Assembly (NCBI GenBank): GCA_029934755.1
Contig: JAOZLQ010000021.1
Location: 1 to 20,431, forward strand
Source: Desulfuromusa sp.
GTDB lineage: Bacteria; Desulfobacterota; Desulfuromonadia; Desulfuromonadales; Geopsychrobacteraceae
DNA length: 20,431 nt
Direction of reading: 5' to 3'
Within the stretch, counting starts at the first letter, position 1. Each line of letters starts with the position of its first letter. A model generated the notes under the pieces. It did not search any database. It saw only the letters and a program-made list of their open reading frames with translations, and had not been told where the DNA came from. A program made the position numbers and the translations under genes. Of the stretch, positions 14,739-20,431 are shown in pieces.

Positions 14739-15767
14739 TTATGGACCGAAGAGCGGGTTGTTGCTGCCGGTTTGTACTGGCGTGCGTTGAAAATGACGAA
14801 AACAATTTTCGGTGACAACCCGCCCGCGAGGAGTTCGGTTCAAAAACCCCTGCTGGATCAGGTAGGGTTCTATCACTTCTTCGATCGTGTCTCGTTCCTC
14901 CCCGATTGCTGCCGCTAAAGTATCTAAACCGACCGGTCCACCGGAAAATTTATCGATAATTGTCAACAACAACAAGCAGTCCATGTAATCAAAGCCCTGA
15001 TGGTCGACTTCTAACCGCTGCAAAGAATGATCTGCCAGTTCACGGGTAATTTTACCGTCACCTTCGATTTCAGCAAAATCACGTACCCGGCGTAACAGAC
15101 GGTTGACGATTCTTGGTGTTCCTCGGCTTCGACGGGCAATTTCACTGGCACCACTATCATCAATCTGGATTCTGAGGATATCAGCGCTCCGCTTAACTAT
15201 CGTTGTCAGTTCTTCATTTGAATAAAATTCAAGCCGACTGATGACCCCGAAACGATCACGCAGTGGGGAAGAGAGTAACCCGGCACGGGTTGTGGCACCG
15301 ACCAGAGTAAATCTGGGAATGTCCAGCTTGATGGTACGAGCTGAAGGACCCTGACCAATCATTATATCGAGTTGATAGTCTTCCATTGCCGGATAGAGGA
15401 TTTCTTCAACGACCGGGGAAAGACGATGAATTTCATCGATAAAGAGAACGTCCCCTTCTTCCAGATTGGTCAAAACTGCCGCCAGGTCGCCAGTTTTTTC
15501 AATCACCGGGCCGGAGGTGCTTTTTATACTGACCCCCATTTCCTGAGCAATGATATTGGCAAGAGTGGTTTTCCCTAATCCGGGAGGGCCGTAGAAGAGG
15601 ACATGATCGAGTGCTTCCTGACGATTGCGAGCCGCATCGATAAAGACTTTTAGATTTCGCTTTGCCTTGGTTTGCCCCACATATTCCTGGAGAGATTTCG
15701 GGCGCAGTCCAACTTCAAAATTAATGTCTCCGGGTTGATCATCAGCAGCAATCAGACGTTCACTCAT
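14739..15767 (-). CDS. ruvB: Holliday junction branch migration helicase RuvB
   Basis: AAA+ motor that drives branch migration of Holliday junctions together with RuvA. The 342-residue protein has Walker A GPPGLGKTT from residue 60, Walker B LFIDEIH at 108-114, sensor-type GATT in the 150s, the arginine finger in SSPLRDRFG (Arg170), and the C-terminal winged helix with TPRGRVVTENCFRHF. Length is usual. The ATG has GGAG about eight bases upstream and follows the ruvA stop by 12 bases. All three ruv genes and the unknown gene downstream are on one strand with tiny gaps, so one transcript is likely. No LexA-type box was recognised upstream of the cluster. Confidence 0.98.
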   Translation of the reverse strand: MSERLIAADDQPGDINFEVGLRPKSLQEYVGQTKAKRNLKVFIDAARNRQEALDHVLFYGPPGLGKTTLANIIAQEMGVSIKSTSGPVIEKTGDLAAVLTNLEEGDVLFIDEIHRLSPVVEEILYPAMEDYQLDIMIGQGPSARTIKLDIPRFTLVGATTRAGLLSSPLRDRFGVISRLEFYSNEELTTIVKRSADILRIQIDDSGASEIARRSRGTPRIVNRLLRRVRDFAEIEGDGKITRELADHSLQRLEVDHQGFDYMDCLLLLTIIDKFSGGPVGLDTLAAAIGEERDTIEEVIEPYLIQQGFLNRTPRGRVVTENCFRHFQRTPVQTGSNNPLFGP

Positions 15768-15779
15768 TTATTGCTCCAG

Positions 15780-16379
15780 CTATTTCAGCAAAACTTGTAG
15801 TGCAGCTTTCAGGATGTCTTCAAGGGAAGCTTCCGGAGCTAGCTGTAGATTGATCAAGGCACGTTTTGCCAAGGTTTCTTTGTAGCCAAGGTTGACCAGG
15901 GCGGAAAGGGCATCTTTGTGGCTGTCGGCGGCGTTTGAGATAGTGCTTCCGGTTGCAGTAATCGATGCAGAAATAGCGTAAGCTGTCGCTTTATCCTGAA
16001 GCTCAAGTACCAGTCGTTCAGCACTTTTCTTGCCGATTCCGGGAATAGCAATCAGGCGTGGGATATCTCCCTGACTGAGAGCCATTGCCAAATCTGCGCT
16101 CGGAATGTGCGAAAGAATCGTTATTGCCAGTTTAGGGCCGACACCAGAAACTGAAATCAGTAGGGTAAAGAGATCTTTTTCTACAGTGCTGGAAAATCCG
16201 TACAGGTTGATAGCGTCTTCCTTGACGTGGGTATGAATTTGCAGCTGGACCTGACCGCTTTCGGGAAGGGCATAAAATGTCGAGAGGGGAATCTTCAGTC
16301 GGTAGCCGACTCCAGCAACATCAATAATGATTTGTTCAGGACTGCGATAGGCCAACTGTCCGGTTAAAAGGGCAATCAT
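15780..16379 (-). CDS. ruvA: Holliday junction DNA-binding protein RuvA
   Basis: RuvA forms the tetramer that grips the four-way junction and loads RuvB. The 199-residue protein opens MIALLTGQLAYRSPEQIIIDVAGVGY, the OB-fold domain I. Two helix-hairpin-helix motifs follow, SVSGVGPKLA (76-85) and AIPGIGKKSA (111-120). The C-terminal 50 residues (ALSALVNLGYKETLAKRAL and on) are the flexible RuvB-binding domain III. The start ATG overlaps the ruvC stop as ATGA, with GGGGAAG upstream inside ruvC, a sign of translational coupling. Confidence 0.97.
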   Translation of the reverse strand: MIALLTGQLAYRSPEQIIIDVAGVGYRLKIPLSTFYALPESGQVQLQIHTHVKEDAINLYGFSSTVEKDLFTLLISVSGVGPKLAITILSHIPSADLAMALSQGDIPRLIAIPGIGKKSAERLVLELQDKATAYAISASITATGSTISNAADSHKDALSALVNLGYKETLAKRALINLQLAPEASLEDILKAALQVLLK

Positions 16380-16894
16380 GGTCGTCTTCCCCGAGTATTC
16401 TGAGTTGTTTGCGCAATTTTGCTACCCAGATGATGACTGTGGGCATGACAAATTGCCACAGCAAGTGCATCGGCAGCATCTTCTTGAGCAATCTCAGGTA
16501 AATTCAACAAAGCTTTAGTCATTTGTTGAACCTGGTTTTTCCCTGCCCGACCATACCCGACAACCGCACTTTTTACCTGGAGTGCTGAATATTCCGCAAC
16601 TGGGAGACCGGCATTAATTCCGGCCAGCAGCGCTATTCCTCGAGCGTGACCTAATTTTAAAGCAGATGCCGGGTTACGAGCCATAAAAACCTGTTCGACA
16701 GCAACGGCTTCCGGCTGATGTTTTTCGATCAGTGCGCAGAGCCCCTGATAAATTATTTGTAAGCGTACCGCGAGGGCATCTTTGCTGTGGGTGAAAATAG
16801 CACCATTATCCAGATGAATTAACCGGTTTCCCTGCTGCTCGATAAAACCATAGCCGGTTGCTTTGCTGCCAGGGTCAATTCCAAGAATACGCAT
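16376..16894 (-). CDS. ruvC: Crossover junction endonuclease RuvC
   Basis: RuvC cuts Holliday junctions symmetrically to finish recombination. In 172 residues the RNase H-like active site is complete: Asp7 in GIDPGS, Glu67 in AVEQVFMARN, and Asp139 and Asp142 in EDAADALAVA. I begin at ATG 16894 because MRILGIDPGS is the common family start; an in-frame TTG at 16912 would add six residues and has no better ribosome-binding site. Only a GGA about 15 bases upstream is visible. It is the first gene of the ruvC-ruvA-ruvB cluster and is separated from yebC by a long palindromic element. Confidence 0.97.
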   Translation of the reverse strand: MRILGIDPGSKATGYGFIEQQGNRLIHLDNGAIFTHSKDALAVRLQIIYQGLCALIEKHQPEAVAVEQVFMARNPASALKLGHARGIALLAGINAGLPVAEYSALQVKSAVVGYGRAGKNQVQQMTKALLNLPEIAQEDAADALAVAICHAHSHHLGSKIAQTTQNTRGRRP

Positions 16895-16927
16895 TGTTGA
16901 ATAATTATCCAAATAATTACAAAAGTA

Positions 16928-17056
16928 TGATGGCTAAGCAAAAAATCCGACCTCCAAGGCGTAGTAGCTTTTCGGGGGCGAAGACATACACCAGTATGTC
17001 AAGATCCTGAAAAACTGCTGCAACACCGGAGGTTGGAGATTTTTGCGACGCCATCA
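16928..17056. repeat. 129-bp imperfect palindrome between yebC and ruvC
   Basis: The outer arms are TGATGGC (16928-16934) and GCCATCA (17050-17056). Next inward pair GCAAAAA-TC (16938-16947) with GATTTTTGC (17038-17046), and ACCTCC (16950-16955) with GGAGGT (17028-17033). A perfect inner hairpin GACATAC/GTATGTC with loop ACCA sits at 16983-17000. One arm starts with the TGA stop codon of yebC. The whole unit would fold into a long RNA stem. It looks like a dispersed palindromic repeat or small MITE-like element; only one copy is present here. It may also end yebC transcripts. Confidence 0.65.
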
Positions 17057-17800
17057 GCCTAGGATTCTCTCCATTTCGTCATCGGAGATGTCAAAATTGG
17101 TATAAACATTTTGTACATCGTCATTATCTTCTAGAACGTCAATCATTTTCATCAGCGATTCCGCATGCTTGCCTTCAACAGGGTTTAAATTTTGTGGAAT
17201 CATGGTGACTTCAGCCGATTCATATTTCAGTTCATTTTTTTCAAGGTCATTTTTGACTGTTTCGAACTCGGCTGGGTCAGTGACGACTTCAATGATACCG
17301 TCTTCTTCTTTAACATCTTCAGCACCGGCTTCCAAGGCTACGTCAAAGATGGTTTCAAAATCATTGTCATCGCTGAAGATAATCTGACCTTTGCGGTCAA
17401 ACATGAATGCAACCGAACCACTGACCCCCAGACTGCCACCATATTTATTGAAAGCATGGCGAACCTCAGCGACGGTACGGGTGCGGTTATCCGTCATGAA
17501 TTCAACAATGACCGCTACACCACTGGGGCCATAGCCTTCAAAAACCCCTTCTTCGTAAGTGACACCATCCAGATCTCCGGTTCCTTTTTTGATCCCACGA
17601 TCAATGTTGTCCTTGGGCATATTTGCTTGCTTGGCTTTATCTATCGCTAATCGCAGGCGGGCATTTGATTCAAGATCTGCCCCCCCTATTCTGGCGGCAA
17701 CGGTGACTTCTTTGATCAGTTTTGTGAATATTTTCCCCCGCTTGGCATCTTGTGCCCCCTTACGGTGTTTGATATTGGCCCATTTGCTATGTCCAGACAT
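17054..17800 (-). CDS. yebC: YebC/PmpR family protein (TACO1-like)
   Basis: A conserved 248-residue cytoplasmic protein that opens MSGHSKWANIKHRKGAQDAK, the family hallmark, followed by RGKIFTKLIKEVTVAAR and NMPKDNIDRGIKKGTG. Later segments YEGYGPSGVAV-like (FEGYGPSGVAVIVE) and the acidic C-terminal end (LEDNDDVQNVYTNFD) are also typical. Family members have been described as transcriptional regulators and, more recently, as factors that relieve ribosome stalling at proline stretches. The gene next to ruvC is a common arrangement in bacteria. AAGGAG precedes the ATG. A strong hairpin lies only 30 bases upstream of the start, so a separate promoter has little room. Confidence 0.96.
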   Translation of the reverse strand: MSGHSKWANIKHRKGAQDAKRGKIFTKLIKEVTVAARIGGADLESNARLRLAIDKAKQANMPKDNIDRGIKKGTGDLDGVTYEEGVFEGYGPSGVAVIVEFMTDNRTRTVAEVRHAFNKYGGSLGVSGSVAFMFDRKGQIIFSDDNDFETIFDVALEAGAEDVKEEDGIIEVVTDPAEFETVKNDLEKNELKYESAEVTMIPQNLNPVEGKHAESLMKMIDVLEDNDDVQNVYTNFDISDDEMERILG

Positions 17801-17830
17801 TGGAGTTACTCCTTGGATTATTGATTAAGT

Positions 17831-17855
17831 AAAACGCCGGCATTGCCGGCGTTTT
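17831..17855 (-). terminator. Strong hairpin between the kinase-like gene and yebC
   Basis: A perfect 11-bp stem AAAACGCCGGC/GCCGGCGTTTT with an ATT loop is 39 bases past the stop codon of the kinase-like gene. On the minus strand it is followed by TTTTACTTAAT, as in an intrinsic terminator. It would also work on the other strand. Confidence 0.75.
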
Positions 17856-17894
17856 GATATGATACTATTGTGATTTTTTCTCAAGCTGAAACGG

Positions 17895-18701
17895 TCAATA
17901 ATTAATAATTTTCAGCTTGTCGGTGATTCCAGTCACTCCTTCAACTTTAGTTGTATCATCTATGACCGCTTGTCGCTCAGCCTCGCCATAAATATGCCCA
18001 GATAAGGTGACATGGTGATCAACAACATCAATATTAAACCAGATGTCTTTAATCCGGTTATCATCCAGACGGGCAATCTGAATCTTTTTCTGGATGATTA
18101 AATCTTGAATTTTTAATTTGCTGGTGTCTCTTTTTTCAACTAAGTAGGGATCAGTGACGGCTTTGGTGATCAACTCAACAGCGGTTTCATTGGAAATTCT
18201 GATTGTATTGATAACTAGGTCGTATTCGATGGGGTTGGTCCAGTTTCGGTCAAAGTAGTATTTGATGAAACCTGCTCGTTGTTGATCACTTTTACGCACC
18301 AGCGAACGTGCTAAATCGGGATCAATCCATTCACGTTGAGCCCAACGCTCGACTCTTTCTTCAAAGGGCGCAATAATTCTGACACGAAACGCACTGGTGA
18401 CATCAGGCAATAGGTCTTGACCACCCCGTCCATAAATAACGACATTTCCCTTAAGGGCCCGCTCCAGTACGATCAACTGAATACGATTCATATTTAATTC
18501 GATTTGTCGATCGAGATTCTCAACAAATGCGGGAGGTTTTTCATCAATTTGCTGTAAGGCATCTTGGGACAGGTCGTAATCTTCAGCCGCGTCTCTGATG
18601 ACATCACCGTCAACCAAGGTATACTTAAGATCTTTTGCAACCTGATGTACAATCGGAATGCCACCGCTGCCCATCTCGCGGGAAATGGTAATGATTGCCA
18701 T
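17895..18701 (-). CDS. Cytidylate kinase-like protein with C-terminal BON domain
   Basis: The 268-residue protein starts MAIITISREMGSGGIPIVHQ, the P-loop-like start of the cytidylate-kinase-like family (ISRxxGSGG with a following helix). VIYGRGGQDLL at 88-98, a helix with RVRIIAPFEERVERW, and DLARSLVRKSDQQRAGFIKYYF continue the nucleoside-kinase fold. Residues about 198-266 form a BON domain: helix IQDLIIQKKIQ, strands DIWFNIDVVDHHVTLSGHI, helix EAERQAVIDDT, then VEGVTGITDKLKII. BON domains often bind lipids or membranes. The substrate of the kinase part is unknown. GGAGAGAGAG precedes the ATG. A terminator follows. Confidence 0.88.
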   Translation of the reverse strand: MAIITISREMGSGGIPIVHQVAKDLKYTLVDGDVIRDAAEDYDLSQDALQQIDEKPPAFVENLDRQIELNMNRIQLIVLERALKGNVVIYGRGGQDLLPDVTSAFRVRIIAPFEERVERWAQREWIDPDLARSLVRKSDQQRAGFIKYYFDRNWTNPIEYDLVINTIRISNETAVELITKAVTDPYLVEKRDTSKLKIQDLIIQKKIQIARLDDNRIKDIWFNIDVVDHHVTLSGHIYGEAERQAVIDDTTKVEGVTGITDKLKIINY

Positions 18702-18822
18702 AAAACTCTCTCTCCAATGCTAAAATATGTAGGTTACCCACCTGTTAAACACTGTTCTTATGCAGCGACCGATAATGGCATGAATCACCTTCAAGTTCAA
18801 GCGTTTGTGATGGTTTTATCTC

Positions 18823-18851
18823 TTGTCTTTGTCTTGTCCGCTAACTATAAT
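18823..18851 (+). promoter_or_regulatory. Sigma-70-type promoter of the MidA-like gene
   Basis: TTGTCT (18823-18828) is followed after 17 bases by a perfect TATAAT (18846-18851). The start would be near 18858, about 27 bases before the ATG. Confidence 0.5.
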
Positions 18852-18884
18852 TCCACTTTTTATCTGCACACTCTTGGATATTTT

Positions 18885-20051
18885 ATGACCCAAAATCAGA
18901 AGTCAGAGCTCGTTTTAAAGTTACAGCAACAGATTGATTCAGTTGATGGAATTTCTTTTGCAGAGTTTATGGAGCAAGCTCTCTACCATCCTGAATATGG
19001 TTATTATACGACAGCACGTAATCGGATCGGCAAAAAAGGAGACTTTTTTACCTCGTCAAGTGTCCACTCCTGTTTTGGCAAACTCATCGCCCGGCAGTTG
19101 GAACAGATGTGGCAGCTTTTAGGGCAGGGCCGCTTTATTATAGCTGAACAGGGGGCTGGCGAAGGTCATCTTTGTCTTGATATCCTGGATGCTCTGGCAA
19201 AAAAATCCCCTGAGTTTTATGCGTGCCTTGAATATCGGCTTATTGAACTCAGTCCTGATAATCGTCAGCGGCAGGAAGACCTATTGCAACAGCACCTTGC
19301 CGCTGGGCGAATTTCCTGGTGTGAGCTTGATGATCTGCGGGGAATGGAAGGTTGTTTCATCAGTAACGAACTTGTTGATGCTTTCCCGGTTCATCTCATT
19401 GAAAAACATGCCGGGGAGTTGCAGGAAATTTATGTTGTCAATAAAGGGGATGGTTTTGGCGAAGAACTACGCCCCCTTTCTACCAACTTAATCAAAGAAT
19501 ATTTTCAAAGGGTTGGGATTGAGCCTGGTGAAGGGAATCGTTGTGAAGTCAATCTTGCTGCTTGTGACTGGATGCAACAGGTTGCCATTGTTCTTGAGCG
19601 CGGATTTGTATTGACTGTTGATTATGGTTATCTTGCTGAAGAGTTATATGCCCCTTATCGCCATGCCGGAACCCTCCTCTGTTATCATCAGCATCAAACC
19701 AATGAAGATCCTTACCGTGAGGTTGGCTGTCAGGATATAACGGCTCATATTGATTTCACAACTTTACAGAAAATTGGTCGGCAACAAAATTTAGATGTTT
19801 TTTATTTTGGCCAGCAGCATCAATTTTTAATGGGGCTCGGTTTTTTGGAAATGTTGATTGAAATGGAAAGTCTTGAAACTGACCCGAATAAAGCACAGGC
19901 ATTGCGGATGAATTTAAAAACTTTGATTCTTCCCGAAGGGGGAATGGGAGAAAGTTTTAAGGTGCTTATTCAGGGGAAAAATGTTGCTACTCCGGAACTC
20001 CTCTGCAGTAAACGTATCCGTGATATCAGTATGCCTGCTGGTGCATTTTAA
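18885..20051 (+). CDS. MidA/NDUFAF7-type SAM-dependent methyltransferase
   Basis: A 388-residue class I methyltransferase of the Methyltransf_28 (COG1565) family. Its eukaryotic relatives (MidA, NDUFAF7) methylate an arginine of a complex I subunit; the bacterial substrate is not established. I begin at ATG 18885 because the motif FAEFMEQALYHPEYGYYT (25-42) is the usual N-terminal signature; an upstream extension to 18564 would run back through the divergent kinase-like gene. Visible motifs are GDFFTSSSV (52-60), the SAM-binding EQGAGEGHL (88-96), ELSP (121-124), NELVDAFPVHLIE (161-173) and GFVLTVDYGY. A TTGGA serves as a weak ribosome-binding site. It faces the same way as the NifU-like gene 86 bases downstream. 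Confidence 0.9.
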   Translation: MTQNQKSELVLKLQQQIDSVDGISFAEFMEQALYHPEYGYYTTARNRIGKKGDFFTSSSVHSCFGKLIARQLEQMWQLLGQGRFIIAEQGAGEGHLCLDILDALAKKSPEFYACLEYRLIELSPDNRQRQEDLLQQHLAAGRISWCELDDLRGMEGCFISNELVDAFPVHLIEKHAGELQEIYVVNKGDGFGEELRPLSTNLIKEYFQRVGIEPGEGNRCEVNLAACDWMQQVAIVLERGFVLTVDYGYLAEELYAPYRHAGTLLCYHQHQTNEDPYREVGCQDITAHIDFTTLQKIGRQQNLDVFYFGQQHQFLMGLGFLEMLIEMESLETDPNKAQALRMNLKTLILPEGGMGESFKVLIQGKNVATPELLCSKRIRDISMPAGAF

Positions 20052-20070
20052 CGGGGCAAGATAACTGGAC

Positions 20071-20100
20071 TTGCAAATTAATCGAAATAGACGCTATACT
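20071..20100 (+). promoter_or_regulatory. Possible promoter of the NifU-like gene
   Basis: TTGCAA (20071-20076) is followed after 18 bases by TATACT (20095-20100). The start would be near 20107, about 30 bases before the ATG. Confidence 0.45.
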
Positions 20101-20137
20101 TGACCAATAAACTCATAATTAGCGGAGGAAATATCTG

Positions 20138-20362
20138 ATGAAAGAACGTGTTGAAGAAGTTTTAGACCTGATTCGTCCCATGCTGCAGGCTGATGGTGGC
20201 GATGTTGAACTGGTGGATGTTACGGAAAATGGAATTGTCAGTGTCAAATTGACCGGGGCCTGTGGTTCCTGCCCCATGTCGACCATGACATTGAAAATGG
20301 GAATTGAGCGTAACCTGATGGAGCAGATTCCAGAAGTCAAGGAAGTTGTTCAGGTGCGTTGA
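20138..20362 (+). CDS. NifU-like Fe-S scaffold protein (Nfu domain only)
   Basis: A 74-residue stand-alone NifU C-terminal domain that holds and delivers Fe-S clusters. It begins MKERVEEVLDLIRPMLQADGGDVEL, the Nfu helix and the conserved LxxDGGDxxL segment, and has the cluster-binding pair Cys42 and Cys45 in ACGSCPMSTMT. Length fits the minimal domain, without the N-terminal IscU-like or A-type part of NifU or NfuA. GGAGG precedes the ATG. It has its own promoter-like site and a strong terminator after it. Its neighbour is the MidA-like methyltransferase. Confidence 0.95.
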   Translation: MKERVEEVLDLIRPMLQADGGDVELVDVTENGIVSVKLTGACGSCPMSTMTLKMGIERNLMEQIPEVKEVVQVR

Positions 20363-20392
20363 CCAACTGTCGACACAAAAATGTTGAATATG

Positions 20393-20428
20393 AAAAGGCT
20401 TGCAAATTTATTTTGTGAGCCTTTTTTT
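20393..20428 (+). terminator. Intrinsic terminator after the NifU-like gene
   Basis: AAAAGGCT (20393-20400) pairs with AGCCTTTT (20418-20425), extended inward by GCAAA with TTTGT through wobble pairs, and is followed by a run of T residues to 20428. This is the clearest intrinsic terminator in the window. Confidence 0.85.
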
Positions 20429-20431
20429 GTA

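Noticed and set aside
14728..14805. Start of the unknown gene at TTG 14805, inside ruvB
   Set aside because: It has no ribosome-binding site and the extra 26 residues are a low-complexity Ser/Gln stretch encoded within the conserved ruvB end.
17192..17650. A 152-codon open frame on the plus strand inside yebC
   Set aside because: It lies wholly antisense to a clear, full-length yebC and shows no family motif; long open antisense frames are common opposite acidic genes.
18564..18884. A 107-residue N-terminal extension of the MidA-like protein
   Set aside because: It reads back through the start of the divergent kinase-like gene and past the TATAAT promoter; family proteins start near ATG 18885.
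1..20431. tRNA or rRNA genes, CRISPR arrays, transposases, phage genes
   Set aside because: None were seen: no repeat-spacer pattern, no cloverleaf-like segment in the gaps, and no integrase or transposase motifs in any frame.

Overview
The window is a chromosomal segment of a Gram-negative bacterium: it encodes LpxC, the committed enzyme of lipid A synthesis. It looks like a member of the Desulfuromonadales/Geobacter group (Desulfobacterota). That placement is an inference from several things: an HDOD protein with a Geobacter-type N-terminal domain, a phasin-like gene next to an AarF/UbiB kinase, a cytidylate-kinase-like/BON fusion, a good sigma-54 promoter match, small proteins of a type I associate with that group, and moderate GC content. 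Nothing looks like a prophage, insertion sequence, CRISPR array or transferred island. Most genes are core housekeeping genes on the minus strand.

Layout. At 1-573 there is a divergent pair of small proteins (DUF2835-type, cut by the window edge, and DUF4177-type) and then a repeat of three hairpins. At 574-4310, on the minus strand, lie lon, a 75-residue protein of unknown function, and trpS, with a REP-like hairpin between lon and the small gene. At 4512-8508, on the plus strand, lie polA (with intact proofreading motifs) and an HDOD signalling protein. At 8623-12298, on the minus strand, lie a phasin-like protein, an AarF/UbiB kinase, lpxC behind a sigma-54-type promoter, and a 72-residue small protein. 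At 12421-17800, on the minus strand, lie yebC, ruvC, ruvA, ruvB and a 768-residue protein I do not recognise, closely spaced behind ruvB. At 17895-18701, on the minus strand, is a cytidylate-kinase-like protein with a BON domain. At 18885-20362, on the plus strand, are a MidA/NDUFAF7-type methyltransferase and a NifU-like Fe-S scaffold, closed by a strong terminator.

How the genes fit together. PolA and RuvABC serve DNA repair and recombination; the unknown 768-residue protein may be part of that unit. Lon and TrpS serve protein turnover and synthesis. LpxC sets outer-membrane lipid A supply. MidA and the NifU-like protein both belong to families linked to assembly of respiratory or Fe-S enzymes.

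The items most worth a second look are the unknown gene behind ruvB, the sigma-54-type promoter of lpxC, a 129-bp imperfect palindrome that starts inside the yebC stop codon, and the hairpin that leaves no room for a separate yebC promoter. I do not see a clear new defence or mobile system here.
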